Shown here one piece after another: positions 1 through 11,796 of a DNA stretch of 64,000 nt. The DNA comes from Selaginella moellendorffii (Eukaryota; Streptophyta; Lycopodiopsida; Selaginellales; Selaginellaceae), in assembly GCF_000143415.4 (NCBI RefSeq), contig NW_003314287.1:999160-1063159 (forward strand), in the 5' to 3' direction. How positions within the stretch are numbered: the first letter of the stretch is position 1; each line of letters starts with the position of its first letter. The notes under the pieces were generated by a model that searched no databases, was not told where the DNA came from, and saw only the letters and a program-made list of their open reading frames with translations. Position numbers and translations under genes: made by a program.

Positions 1-40
1 GAGAACCTTCATTCAATGTTTAAAAGAAATTCCAATCAAG

Positions 41-2974
41 CTAAGTTGTCTCGGAGTTGTTGTCCTCTTGATAACACGAAACAATCCTCGCGAAAGCTTG
101 CTTGATCTCGCCAGCTTCCTTTGGCCTCGTGTCCTCGCCAAGATCAAAGCTCTCGAAATGGCTAATGAGCGCCTCGGCCATCGCTGGAGAGATCTTGCCG
201 CCGCCGCCGCCGCTAAGTTTCTCCTCTAGCTCGCCCAGCGACGATGCAAGAGCCGGGAAAAACGCGAGGAACCAGCTCGTGAACACCGCCACCGCCAAGT
301 CTGCGAAGCTCGGAGGAGCCAAGAGCAGAGTGGACGAGAGAGCAGTGCTTGGAGTCGACGTTCGCAGCAGCGACAGCATCCCGGACATGGCTTCCACATC
401 GCTCTCCGGGTTGACGCAGCTGGAGCAGAGCTTGAGCACCTCGAGGCTTGTCAAGGGTCCACACCCCTGTACTTCCGCGATGAGGAGCTTCCAAAAGTAG
501 TGCTGCTCGATCGAGTCCCAGGCCAGTGACGCCTTGACGAGCCTGGCCAAGTTTTCGGCGCTGCCTATCACGGGGAACTCGCCGAGAGCGAGCCGGAACT
601 CCACGCTCAGTATCTCCGCTGGGCCGAGGACCGAGACCATCAAGTGCATGAACTTGTCATAGCCGACTGCCAGATTCGGGAGGTAGCGGCACACCGACGG
701 GAGAACTCGTTGGAGCCGAGCAACGTTCCACACCAAGCACGTCTTGAGATCGTTGAGTAGAGCGGACCTGACTTCTTCGTCTGGATTCGCGACGCTTTCG
801 GCTGCAACGTTGATCAGGACGAGACTTCTCTGGAACTCCTCGTAGGCTTTGAAAGCCTCGGCCACTGCGTTGTGAAACCTTTTGCGTAAACTTTTCTGCG
901 TAGCGCTGCTGCCTTGCCTCTGGAGCCGCTTTGTCTCTGGAGCTCTCGTCGCCTCGCCATCCTCGTCGCTGATGTCGGAGGCCTCGGCTTTGATCTGGTC
1001 CGCGTCTTTGCTCTTGAGGATGCCAAGCACGTAGTCCTTCGTCTCCAGTTCTTCCGCAAGCCGGCTTACGTAACAAAGGAGTCGTGGCCCGACTGCAAAT
1101 CCTTCCCGGGACCAGAAGAGCAGCATCGTCCGGACGTGAGGATAGCCGAAACCAACGTAGAGCCTCAAGAGGCTGGAAGTCAGGGACATGGTCTCATCAC
1201 CTTCGGCCTTGGTCGTCGGTGTAGCTGCTAGAGGCGAGAAGAGATCGTACGCTGCCTTCTTTGTGATATCCGTTACCTGGGACGCAAACTTCTCGGCTCG
1301 CTCCTGAGAAGTCAAGCATCCCAGGGAGCTCTCGAGAACTTTGATGGCGGCGTCTTGTGACAGGGCCAGCGCCTTTGAGAACTTCTCCAGGTGTGAGTTC
1401 AGCTCACTCGCGTTTGGATCGTGAACACCCGTTCGCCTTCTCTTCCGAATCACACTCTCGGAAGTAGTGTCCACTTCGCCTTTATCCTCGCTCTCCTCAC
1501 GTACTGCGAGCTTGCCGAGAGGTTTGAGCTTGAGGCCATCGCCAGCACCTTCGACTTTACAGTAGAGTGGGAAGAGCTGGGACAGCTTCTCCCGCAGTGG
1601 CAACGCGATGGCCGGTGCCGTCGCTAGAGGCTCCAAGTTCCGGACAACACCTTTCCCAACCAAGATCTCCACCGACGCTGCTACGCCCCGGTGGAGCAGC
1701 TCCTTTCTCGGAGGATCGTAGTGCTCCATCAGCAGGAAGAGAAACTCCAGCAGCGAGTTGGTCATGTCCACGTACTTTGGTATCGACTGAAACATGACGA
1801 GTATCCCCGGCTCGATGTTCATGATGTTGTCGGTCTTCGGCACGAAAAAGAGCCAGTCGTAGAGAAGCGCAAGCTTCGCGTTGGCCTCGACGTGGTTGCT
1901 CTTGCAGCACTTGAGCAGCCACCCGATGAGAGCCCACCGCGGCAGGATGTCCGACTGGAGAATCTGGTTGCTGGGATGGTGGACGCAGCAAACATACCGT
2001 ATCAAGTCACAGACGAGCGTCTCGCTCTCCGGGGTGGACAAGAACCGCTGCGTGAACCATCCCTGGTACCGTCGCTGGCTTCCCATTCTTACATGCGTGA
2101 GCATGAACTTGATCTGTGCCTCCATCTCTGGCGTCAACCGGGACTGAAAGTACCTCGTATGAGTCTTCACCACGTAAAGTTGTCCGATGTCCGTGAACGA
2201 AGGCACCCTGAACGATGCCGGATTCGCCAAGAGGTCCCTCCAAATGGCATCAAACTCGGCTATGGAGGAGACGTCCTGCAAGAGCCGGATCAAGTCCCTG
2301 CCAATCCCGAGGCACTCCTGGAAGTGCTCCCGGATCATGGACGCGCAGAACTTGATCTCAGCCTGGCGGAGCTCGTTCACGGAGGAGTTCTTCGCCATGC
2401 TGTGATCCGGAAGAAGGCGGAGATACGTGTAGACCGCGCTGGTGAGAAGGCCATGGTTGGAAGTCACCCAGGAGATTTTGGTGGTGAGAACCTCGAGCAT
2501 CTGCATCGCGAGCCATACGTTGGTCGGGCTCGTGTCACCTCCGACGATCTGGCGGAGCAGTAGCAAGCAAAGATTGTCCACGTCCGTGGCATAGAACTCG
2601 ATGAGCTGCTTGAGCAGCCAGATGATCTGACCCCGAGGATGTTCCAAGAGTTTCGCGTAGGAATCGTTTACCAGGCGAAGGAGGAGGCCAACGAACGCCG
2701 CGTAGCCATCTGTGGTGATGGTCGTGAGCTGATTGATAAGAGAAGTGGCCGAAGAGCTAGTAGCGGAAGAAGCTCCCGCTCCTCCTCCTCCCTGGGGCTG
2801 GATGAGAATGGCGTAGAGAAGAGCTTGCGTGAGAGGGCCTCGCTGTGCTGGCGGCACTGTGGAGAGGTAGGATGCGCTGAGCTGCGCCTGGAATGTGGAG
2901 TAGGCCTGCGAGAGAATGATCTCGAGCTCGTCCTGTGCCTCGTGAGAACCCCTGTGGAGCAGCTTGGAAGTCAT
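41..2974 (-). CDS. INTS3: Integrator complex subunit 3 (INTS3) homologue
   Basis: Single-exon CDS of 977 codons. INTS3 is a subunit of the nuclear Integrator complex, which processes snRNA 3' ends and attenuates Pol II transcription; animal INTS3 also scaffolds the SOSS ssDNA-binding complex. The N-terminal two thirds follows the family closely, with blocks such as AVYTYLRLLPDHS, LTPEMEAQIKFMLTHVRMG, RYQGWFTQRFLSTPES and ILPRWALIGWLLKCCKSN, and a helical-repeat character throughout. An acidic/Ser-rich linker precedes the C-terminal helical region. The frame stays open upstream to 3037 but only via a GTG; the first in-frame ATG is at 2974. A short uORF overlaps this start. The gene is intronless, unlike most neighbours. 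The family call is firm; complex membership is inferred by homology. Confidence 0.93.
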   Translation of the reverse strand: MTSKLLHRGSHEAQDELEIILSQAYSTFQAQLSASYLSTVPPAQRGPLTQALLYAILIQPQGGGGAGASSATSSSATSLINQLTTITTDGYAAFVGLLLRLVNDSYAKLLEHPRGQIIWLLKQLIEFYATDVDNLCLLLLRQIVGGDTSPTNVWLAMQMLEVLTTKISWVTSNHGLLTSAVYTYLRLLPDHSMAKNSSVNELRQAEIKFCASMIREHFQECLGIGRDLIRLLQDVSSIAEFDAIWRDLLANPASFRVPSFTDIGQLYVVKTHTRYFQSRLTPEMEAQIKFMLTHVRMGSQRRYQGWFTQRFLSTPESETLVCDLIRYVCCVHHPSNQILQSDILPRWALIGWLLKCCKSNHVEANAKLALLYDWLFFVPKTDNIMNIEPGILVMFQSIPKYVDMTNSLLEFLFLLMEHYDPPRKELLHRGVAASVEILVGKGVVRNLEPLATAPAIALPLREKLSQLFPLYCKVEGAGDGLKLKPLGKLAVREESEDKGEVDTTSESVIRKRRRTGVHDPNASELNSHLEKFSKALALSQDAAIKVLESSLGCLTSQERAEKFASQVTDITKKAAYDLFSPLAATPTTKAEGDETMSLTSSLLRLYVGFGYPHVRTMLLFWSREGFAVGPRLLCYVSRLAEELETKDYVLGILKSKDADQIKAEASDISDEDGEATRAPETKRLQRQGSSATQKSLRKRFHNAVAEAFKAYEEFQRSLVLINVAAESVANPDEEVRSALLNDLKTCLVWNVARLQRVLPSVCRYLPNLAVGYDKFMHLMVSVLGPAEILSVEFRLALGEFPVIGSAENLARLVKASLAWDSIEQHYFWKLLIAEVQGCGPLTSLEVLKLCSSCVNPESDVEAMSGMLSLLRTSTPSTALSSTLLLAPPSFADLAVAVFTSWFLAFFPALASSLGELEEKLSGGGGGKISPAMAEALISHFESFDLGEDTRPKEAGEIKQAFARIVSCYQEDNNSETT

Positions 2975-2994
2975 GACGCTAATTCCATGCCCAT
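2971..2994 (-). promoter_or_regulatory. Seven-codon uORF overlapping the INTS3 start codon
   Basis: An upstream ATG in a strong context (GCCATGG) opens a 7-codon frame (MGMELAS) whose TGA overlaps the INTS3 ATG as ATGA. Ribosomes starting at the upstream ATG would stop exactly at the main start, an arrangement suited to termination-reinitiation control. Whether the leader is transcribed this far upstream is not shown by the sequence. Confidence 0.5.
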
Positions 2995-3103
2995 GGCAAG
3001 AAAGTGAGACTTCCGCGTGCAATGCGCCGGCCGCCACCGCCGCCGCCGCCGCTGCTCGCCTGCTGGAGAGAGCTTACCTCGATCGATGGATCCCTCTGAG
3101 TAA

Positions 3104-3114
3104 GAACCCTAAAA
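3104..3114. promoter_or_regulatory. Telo-box-like motif upstream of INTS3
   Basis: The motif AACCCTAAAA lies about 130 bp upstream of the INTS3 ATG. It resembles the plant telo-box (AAACCCTAA) common in promoters of growth and translation genes. Function is inferred from the motif only. Confidence 0.35.
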
Positions 3115-4099
3115 TACTTTTCTCAACAACGGACAATCAGGACCCTTGGTTGCGAAACAGCGATTCTCGTCGATGTACTTCTTCGTCATTCCAAAGGCTG
3201 CTTTGATAGTCAGCAAAATTTTGAAAATTACGAAAGCGAATTTGTAAAATTACAAAAATGCCAATGTTTGTTACTTATAAAAAAGCCCTTTCATATCAAA
3301 ATAATTTAAAACCACTCAAAACCACTTCAAAATGCATATAATATCAAATCAACTAAAAACTAGCTCAAATAGGCTATTGACATGTCTGTAAACTATAACT
3401 AATCTTCTCTTATCTGCTTCTCTCATTAAATATCTCTAATATGGATATGTTTCTTTGGGTAACCTAGAGGGTGATAGGGTTTTGGTCGCATGAACCACAA
3501 TATCGCTCTGAGTAATTCATATGGGTGTAGTGTTGTGCATAGTCATGTGAGTATATAGTTATTATTGACATATGAGTACAAAGAATGCCAATTTTCTACC
3601 AACCAAAACAAGAGCAAAACTCTCTTTCATGATGTTCATTACATAAACATACTTATTAGTATCTATTCAAACACCTTTATATTTGTTAATTTAACATGAT
3701 AGAATTATGTGCTTCATCTATGCCAACTTCTATCCATAAATCACGAGAGTTCACCACCCCAAGAAGACTTATGTTCAGACCGAGGGTGGAAGTGTTCCAA
3801 AGCTAATAGCAACTCATGTTTATGTGTTTCATTTGATGAACTTTTTATCATTTTGGTCATGTTTTTAAAGATTATTTACCCTTTCACACCTTGGAGAGTT
3901 GGTTCCTTACACTAGTGCCTAATGAACCCTTTAATGATACTCTTGAAAGAAAAAAGGAGGGATTATTGACTTATTTATGCAAAATTCCTCCGTTATTTTT
4001 GTTTCCCAGATATATCTTAATGTTCAGACCTTCTATTACAACAGCACCAATAGAATATTATTAATGCCAAGGTCTCCAACCAAAAAATGGAGGCCGCCA

Positions 4100-4796
4100 A
4101 TCTGAAAAACGTCGACAACGCTAATAAATGTGACTAACTTCATTATATACCCAATAGTGAATATCACAACCATGACCACATCCTTACCCTTGTCTTTTGA
4201 CTCGAGCAGCAACAACATCAATCTTCATTAGAACAAGACCATTACCCATAGGATGGAGCTGAAGGATGTGTAATGAGAAGTGGAAGAAACAATGTCTTAT
4301 AACATTATGCCAATCAAAGAGCATCGTCAAACGTGGATGGAATAAATGTATACACAAGTCTAACAAGATCTTGACGAAGTGCGGGCTATAACATTTCTAA
4401 CTTGATCCACTCCGACATATTTGGCTCTACACGAAGCAAAAGGTTTTGGAAACAAATACCAAATTATATCACTGACTCAGATGGCCCTTGATAAACACGA
4501 TATAATTGTTAAAAGGCATCATCACAATTATCGATATATCTGAATGCGCATTTGATGACGTCTAGGAGAATACTCCAATCCCCACAAGTGGCTACACTCA
4601 AATCATTGTACCATTGTAGTGCCATCCCTTAGAAATATGTGGGAAACTCATACAAACATTGAGTATTATCCAAATAATGATATATGGCAATCATTGTAAA
4701 GTGATCAAATCAATGGTACATATCATCCTTAGAATTCCCATGAAAGAACTTCAACCGAATGCGAGGATTGACACCAAGAGTAAGAGGAGTTGTACC
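4100..4796 (-). pseudogene. Decayed LTR-retrotransposon gag with a mutated zinc knuckle
   Basis: One minus-strand frame reads through gag-like sequence: GVNPRIRLKFFHGNSKDD, then FDHFTMIAIYHYLDNTQC, MALQWYNDLS, ILLDVIKCAFRYI. This matches the Retrotrans_gag pattern (F-x-G near the start, W-Y in the middle, AF later). At least seven in-frame stops interrupt it, most explained by CAA/CAG/CGA to TAA/TAG/TGA or TGG to TGA changes. Near 4110-4150 a CCHC knuckle spacing is kept (x2, x4, x4) but both first Cys are Tyr (TGT to TAT). No pol or LTR was recognised nearby, so this is an orphan fragment. The family (Ty3/gypsy or a related gag) is an inference. Confidence 0.7.
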
Positions 4797-4925
4797 ATGC
4801 TATTATCAACTGAGTTTGATTGTTGAATTACAATCACATAGCATCAAGCAATTGTACTAACTACTGCTCCAGAGTTAAAGGATTGCTCTACCATGAAGAT
4901 GAATTAAAAAGAAAGAGTAAAAGAA

Positions 4926-5076
4926 AAGAAATGAAAAAAACTAGAAGGAAAGGGAGATCTAGACAATGCAAAACCTAAATTTAAACTAAAATTCTGAAAA
5001 AATAAAAAATCAAAATAAAAGAAATGGAAAAAGCTAGATCTAGACGATGTAAAAGTTAGATTTAAACCAAAATCCC
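4926..5076. repeat. Imperfect tandem pair, period about 90 bp
   Basis: Two copies share an A-rich stretch followed by AGATCTAGAC, ATG, a short A-rich run, TTTAAAC and AAAAT. The first copy is roughly 4926-4996 and the second 5017-5076. They lie just upstream (in minus orientation) of the gag relic and may be part of its leader. Confidence 0.5.
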
Positions 5077-6006
5077 AAATCCAAGCACTCCTTAGGGACA
5101 ATTAAAGGTGCCTTTCACCTCCACCAATGTAAGTGTATAGAATATGGAAAAGGAATATAGAAAATGTACATATAAATTAGCCCAAAAACTTTAGTTTATA
5201 TGGTCTAAATTAAAACTAATCCAACAGCTATTGAAATCCCTTTATGTTAATATTAATATATAGCATCGTAGCCATACATTTGGACCTCACAATGTTATTA
5301 TTTGATTAACTAAAATAAATATTTATTTCAAAAATAGTTTATTAAATTAAATATCACTATAAGTCTTTACAATCTTTGGATTGTCTTTCTCATACTCTAT
5401 TGTTTTAGAAAATAAAAAATTGTAGAGTTTGTTTAGATGATATTTTAACAATTTTGAACACCTTATACAAAATAAAAAGTTATGAAGAAGGCTTCTTGTG
5501 ATTTATAGACAGTCAATACCATTGGTTGCATGAGGCTTGATTAGCCTGAAGGGCTCAAGCTGCATCAATCAGGAGGCGATTTTGTATCTCTTCTATAGCA
5601 AGAGAGATGGTAAGATCCAACTTATGAACCAAGGGTAGAGCTGACAATTCAATGAAGCAACAACATCTTGGACACCTAATGGTATTGTCTTACATTTTGC
5701 TGTGAATCTAAACTTGACCTAACCATGGGGAATAGCTAAGTGCAAAACACCTATTAGCCAATAATATAAAACACCACTTCCATTCTAATTAACACTTGTT
5801 AAAGAAAATCGCAACCGTTAATACTTTTATCGAGATCGACGGTCTATGTGATTGATAATCTCCGCCATTGGTTAGGTTTTTGGTATCGACGGCATTTGCC
5901 TTTGCTAGGGTTTTGGAACGCGTCATACACAACACGGTGGATCAGGTGAGAGATCACAGGGCATGCTTCATCCGGCGTAGAGAGGAGGGGAGAGCTCACA
6001 GGAGCC

Positions 6007-8977
6007 ATGGCAGCCGCGAGCATCAATGTGATGCTGGCAATTCACGCGAAGAAAACGACGCCAGTGGATCTCCACAAGCCGCTCCGGCTCTACATTTCGC
6101 AGCACTACTCGGAGCGCGAGGCCCGCGAGGCCGACGACGATCTCCAATCGGTCCAGGAAATGCGGTCAGAGATCGAGAAGGCCACGGACTCCCTCGATTC
6201 GCGACGCGATCTCTTGCAACGCTACTTCCGGGCTCTCTGCGTGATGGAATCTAGGTTTCCAATCTCCAGCGAGCGGGAGCACGTCAATTCCCTCTCCTTC
6301 ACCTGGTATGACGCCTTCAAGCAGGGAAGAAAGGCGAGCCAGCAAAACATCCACTTTGAGAAGGCGGCCATAGCTTTCAACCTTGGGGCCGTGTATAGCC
6401 AGATCGCTCTCTCGGCCGATCGATCCCTCCCAGAGGGCCTCAAGCAGGCTTGCAACTCCTTCCAAGCTGCGGCTGGAGCTTTCGCCTTCCTCCGCGACAA
6501 CGTCTCCATGAAAGCTTCCGGAAACTCCACCACCACCGACATATCGGTGGAGTGCGCGGGGATGCTGGAGAGGTTGATGCTGGCACAGGCACAAGAGTGT
6601 TTTTTCGAGAAGGTGGTGAGCGACAACCGACCGTCGGCTCTGTGCGCCAAGGTTGCCAGGCAAGTTGGCTTGTTCTACGACGAAGCTCACGCGGCGCTGG
6701 TGCTTCCTCCGCTCAACCAGCACTTTGATCGGAGCTGGGTGTCGCACGTCCAGCTCAAGGCGGCGCAGTTTCAAGCGGAGGCGTGCTACAGAGTTTCTCT
6801 CGAGCTCCACGAGAAGGAGAACATCGCCGAGGAGATTGCGAGGCTCAAGGCTGCCAGCAGCATGCTCACCGAGGCGAAGAAGTCTGGCAGGGGTGTGATC
6901 GGGCCGCTTCTGGATGCTGTGACGAAGCTGGATGGGAGTGTGTCGCGGAACTTGGAGAGAGCAGTGAAGGAGAACGACAGGGTTTATCTTATGAGAGTTC
7001 CGAATCCGGACTCGCTGCCTCCGCTTCCGTCCGCGGTTCTGGTAAAGTCGGCAGCGGTTGCCGAGCTTTTGGATGCCAGTAAGGAGAAGATGTTCTCCAA
7101 CCTTGTGCCCGACAGCAGCGCAAAGGCATTGTCGAAGTACACCGAGATGCTGGACGAGATCATTCGTGTCCAGGCAGAGAAGTTGCAGCAGGAGAGCGAG
7201 ATCACCAGGGTGAAGCTGAAGGAGATGAACTTACCGGATTCTTTACTGGCTTTAGAGGGCAATGCTAGCTTGCCGGAGCATCTGAGAGACGACGTAGAGG
7301 CTGTACAGATTGATGGCGGTCCAGCGGGACTGGAATCGGAGATGGCACAGCTGCGGGATTTGCGACGAGTTAACGAAGAGCTGCTGGTTCAAACCGAGGA
7401 ACTGCTGGAGAAGGAGTCTAGGGAGGATTCACAGATTCGTGCTCAGTTTGGAACGAGGTGGACGCGTCCTCAGTCGAGTACTCTGACGAAAAATTTGCAC
7501 GACCGGGCAAATGGATTTGCGGCAAATTTAAAACAATCTGGCGAAAGTGATCGTCGTATTGAACGCGCAATCAAGGATAATACCGCGTTTCTTTCTATTC
7601 TGGACGCGAGACCAGTACGTACTTTGTTTGCATGTCTCGTGGTACTAAATTGTTGTTGACAGATCGAATCGGCTTTGCCTTCTCTTGCAAGGCCAATTTT
7701 ATCTCTGAATGGCAACGAGGACGCTGTCGTTGGTGCTCTGAGGCAGAAACTGGTAACATTTTTTACGTTTCTAGCTTGGACTCATTCTGATTTTCTATTG
7801 TACAGTCTGAGTTGGATAGGCTCGGTCTCCAACGTGCTAGTCTCGAAGATATGCTTAAAGATATGAAGAGACAGGTACTTACATTTAGTTTTCATGGAAA
7901 GCTTCTGATAATCGTATGTCCAGGACAACATCTTACCAAAACTCATGACTACCTCTGGCTCTTACGAAGATTTGTTCAAAAGGGAGCTTGCTAAGTATGA
8001 ACCTGTGTCAATTGAAGTTGCTAGGAATGTACAGGCACAGGAGCAACTACTGCACGAAATAGAGGTCAGTTTCAAAGCTTTGTTTTTGGCTACAAATTCA
8101 TGTTTTTTTACTTGACAGGCTCATAACAATGCATTCGCTGCAACGTTCAACTTGCAAGACTATGTCGGTACGTAGCTATATTGAGTTTCTATCCTGTACC
8201 TTCGCTATTCGATGCAGTGGCGCGAGAGCGAGCATACAAGCAACTCAGTGCGGCGATCGCAAAGTACCGAGAGATCAGAGAGAACATAAACGAAGGCCTC
8301 AAATTCTACGTGACGCTCCAGGTAAGAAGCTCAAGTCTGCAAGTAGAAACCAAAACGCTCTCGTTTTTTTTTTCCCACAGGACGCCATCACAAACCTGAA
8401 GCAGCAATGCAGCGACTACGTGATGACGCGCAACATCCAGTCCCGCGAGATGATGGAGGATCTCCAGCGCCAAATCACAGGTTTATCCTTCAACGATACT
8501 GGGCCGAGTCGCACGTACCCGCCAGTCACTCCCCATCAATCCCAAGCTCCCCAGTCCCAGTCCTCGCATCAAACTTATCAGCACCCACCACCATACAGTT
8601 CTTCCAGCCATTCTCCATCTCCTCCTCAGCACTCCCCTCCTCCTCAACACTCTCCACAGCAAAACTCTCCTTACTATCCTCCCAATATGCCGCCGCCTCC
8701 ATACTACTCCCAGTCCCAGCATCAGCAAGCTCAAACTACTCAAGCTCCTCCATCGCAAGCTCCTCCACACCGCCAGCAGCAATCTCCTCCTCCTCCACAG
8801 CATGTTTACGGCCAGCCTGCTTATCCCGGATGGCAGGGAACTTACTACAACAATGCCGCTCCTCCTCCTCCTCCTCCTCAACCTTCTTCCACTCCTCCTC
8901 CATCGAGCTCGCATAGTCATTTTGCTGGACCTTACGCTCCAGGCCCTGGTTATTATTCTTCTTACTACAAGCAATAG
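6007..8977 (+). CDS. ALIX: ALIX / BRO1-domain ESCRT-associated protein
   Basis: Seven exons: 6007-7614, 7663-7752, 7806-7874, 7924-8064, 8119-8167, 8218-8321, 8381-8977; joined CDS 886 codons, in frame. ALIX binds ESCRT-III and ubiquitinated cargo on late endosomes and helps sort plasma-membrane proteins to the vacuole. Residues 1 to about 380 are the BRO1 domain (YISQHYSEREAREADDD, FEKAAIAFNLGAVYSQIA). Residues about 390-725 are the helical V domain. From about residue 728 the tail is Pro/Gln/Ser/Tyr-rich, as expected for the ALIX proline-rich region. The start ATG has a good context (GCCATGG). All six introns are 48-59 bp. Homologous to Arabidopsis ALIX; the call is firm. Confidence 0.95.
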
Positions 8978-9825
8978 GAGGTACCATTACCTGTGTACAG
9001 AGGTTTGCATTTGTAGAGTTTTTTCTCTTTTTTCTTTTGTTCTTTCTCCCTGTTTGTGTGATTTATTTTTTACGTAGCAATGCATCTAAGAGCTTGTGAG
9101 ACGCTTGTTTCAACTTGGTTTTTGGGTGTAGGCACTTGGTGGAAATCGTTCTGGAGCAAATAAGTGCGTTGATCGTGTGAAAAAAGGACGATTTTTTGTG
9201 GATGGATGGATCATGGATGGATCCATTAAGCTTGGAATTGATATGCCATTATTTCAAGACAACGCAATGTTTGGGTGGTGATTATTTCAAGACAAGGATG
9301 TCGTCTTGTTTCACGTCACTGCTCAAGTGTTTGAAAATGTAGTAAAAAATAAAAAGCGTCTGGTAGCCGAAAAGATTCTATCTTGCGTTTGCTAAAAATT
9401 AACACACAGCGAGTTTAAAACAAACGCGATTTGGCCTGGACGGCCGCGATGCCATCATCTGGACACGTGGACAGCCATGTCGCCGCTGGAAATACAGGGA
9501 GCACGGCGCTGAGGAAGGGTCCACACGGCCGTGGGTTCTCTCTTCTTCCTTTTCCTTACTTCCCTCCCCTCTTTCGGTCGCTCTCCGTCTCGCCGTGTGG
9601 ATTCACCCATTCATTGCTCCTTCCAGTCGCCGCCATCGCTGATCGTTGACATCGTAGATCCGGCAAAGGACTCGCTCGATCGAATGATATTCCTGCGATT
9701 ACCGGGAGCTCCAGGGATCCCCGCGGCATAGATCTGCATTGCAGCGACTGGCTGGATCGATCTAGGCCAGGACGCGAGCTCCATTCCAGGGCGATCCATA
9801 ATCTGACCAGGCAAGGGTTTTAGGA
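8978..9825. other. Intergenic: ALIX 3' region and galactosyltransferase leader
   Basis: The T-rich 3' flank of ALIX runs to about 9100. From about 9430 the sequence becomes GC- and CT-rich and ends in the presumed 5' leader of the next gene. No additional coding sequence was recognised. Confidence 0.5.
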
Positions 9826-11573
9826 ATGAAAGGGAGGGCGAGCTCCTCCTTCAGCGTTTCCGGGAAATGGATGCTCGTCCTGTGCGTCGGGAGCTTCTGC
9901 GTGGGGATGCTCTTCACAAACAGGTAAGTCTGCCGCCTCTCAAAATCCAGAGCTTAGAAATGGATGTTTTCGTGGCTCTAGAATGTGGAATTCTCCCGAG
10001 GATCTCGATGTGACCAGGCCGCAAACGTCACAGCACCTCCAGATTGTCTCGGAAGATCACTGCGATCCAAAGCCTGTAAGTCTCTTCTTTCTCCATCCAT
10101 CTCTTCACTGTAGCTAAAAGTTATATTTCCAGAAGCCTGTGAACAGCGAAGCATCTCCAAGGGAGATTTTAAATCAAGTATCAAAAACTCATGACGCTGT
10201 CTGGTAAAGTTCTTCTTCAACTATAATTCTAGGCCTAATGGTCTCTTTTCTTTCTATTTGTAAACTACAGGAACTTGGATAAAACTATGTCAGCTTTAGA
10301 AATGGAGCTAGCTGCTGCTCGAGCTATAACTCAGCAATCCACGAGCTCTCCCGGCCTTGGAGCCCCGACGGGAGATTCAACTTCTGAGAATCATCAGAGA
10401 CAAAAGGCCTTCGTGGTGATCGGCATAAACACGGCTTTCAGCAGCCGGAAGCGTCGTGACTCTGTTCGAGAAACATGGATGCCACAGGGTGAGTCCCGCA
10501 CTTTTTTTCTTCTTTTGAGTTTTTTATTTGCTCATCTATCACTTGTTTCACTTTTCAGGCGAGGCTCTCAAGAGGCTAGAAGAAAAGGGAATTATTGTAA
10601 GATTTGTGATAGGTCATAGTGCTACTCCAGGCGGGATATTAGATCAGGCAATCGACTCCGAAGAAGCTCAGCATGGAGATTTTCTAAGACTGGTAAGTTC
10701 CTTTTTTTAATCTAAACATGGAGTCACAACTTATTGTGCAGGATCACGTCGAAGGCTATCTCGAGCTTTCTGCGAAGACTAAAATTTATTTCTCGACTGC
10801 TGTCGCTAAATGGGACGCTGAGTATTACGTCAAAGTAGACGATGACGTACATGTGAACATAGGTACTGTGATCTTCAGTATTTGATCGTTCGTTGCTTAT
10901 GTTCTATGCTTTCCAGGTATGCTTGTGACAACTTTGGCTCGCCTAAAATCCAAGCCACGAGTTTATGTCGGGTGCATGAAATCAGGACCGGTTTTGGCGC
11001 AGAAGTAAGCCATAAAGTTTTCCTTTTTGTGTGCTCAGACACTAATAACGCTTGTGCGTTTCACAGGGGAGTGAAGTATCACGAGCCAGAATATTGGAAG
11101 TTTGGAGAAGATGGCAATAGGTACTTTCGTCACGCAACTGGTCAGCTATATGCGATTTCCAAGGATCTGGCGACATATATCTCCATCAACCAGTATGTTT
11201 GGATGCAAGCTTTGGATTCAATCTTCTATTTGTTTCCTGATTTTCTCTTCTTTCGCAGGCATATTTTGCATCAGTATGCAAACGAGGACGTATCTCTAGG
11301 AGCTTGGTTCATTGGACTGGACGTGAATCACATCGACGAGCGTAGCTTTTGCTGTGGAACACCTCCTGGTAAGAGAGAAGAAGCTTTTTCTTGTGCCGAG
11401 AGATTAAGACCTTTGGTTTTTTAGATTGCGAGTGGCAAGCCGAGGCAGGCAACGTGTGTGTAGCCTCGTTCGATTGGCCTTGCAGCGGCATTTGCAAATC
11501 CGTGGAGAGAATGAAGACAGTTCACAAGCGATGCGGGGAGGGCAATGGTGCGATCTGGAGCGCAAAGTTTTGA
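9826..11573 (+). CDS. GT31 beta-1,3-galactosyltransferase (DUF4094 + Galactosyl_T)
   Basis: Ten exons: 9826-9923, 9982-10075, 10133-10203, 10271-10488, 10559-10692, 10742-10862, 10917-11004, 11067-11192, 11259-11368, 11425-11573; 402 aa. Type II Golgi protein: a short basic N-terminus, then one membrane anchor ([17 protein letters not shown], about residues 14-30). The DUF4094 stem contains [17 protein letters not shown]. The catalytic domain starts near [20 protein letters not shown] and carries a metal-binding KVDDDVHVN motif near residue 237, [20 protein letters not shown], and [12 protein letters not shown]. Several C-terminal Cys follow. Plant members with this architecture build arabinogalactan or other galactan linkages; the exact acceptor cannot be told from sequence. 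Confidence 0.92.
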
Positions 11574-11796
11574 TTGCGTTTTACATCCGGGGTTTTGCAA
11601 AGTTTTGTCGCAGGAAGATAGAATTGATAGGGAGGAAGCAGCTAACACAAACCAATTCTTTTGTGCGTTTTTGTTGTAATATAATTCTGTTGTATTCATT
11701 TACAAGCCCGGTAAAAAGTTAAACGTGTACTGCCGGAAGATCTTACGTAGGTTTAACGCTTATTGTTTGATGTCAATTGACACTCTCAGCAGCTCG

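Larger units (their letters stand above)
3200..6006. other. AT-rich intergenic region between INTS3 and ALIX
   Basis: About 2.8 kb of AT-rich DNA between two divergently transcribed genes. It holds a decayed retrotransposon gag and a short tandem duplication, listed separately. No intact gene is seen. The last 150 bp before 6007 become GC-richer and probably form the ALIX promoter and leader. Confidence 0.6.

Noticed and set aside
1691-2563. 290-codon open frame on the plus strand inside INTS3
   Set aside because: Antisense to a strongly conserved INTS3 exon; no recognisable domain and no ATG-supported gene context.
3035-3037. Upstream GTG as the INTS3 start
   Set aside because: Non-AUG; the ATG at 2974 is in frame and followed by the conserved N-terminus.
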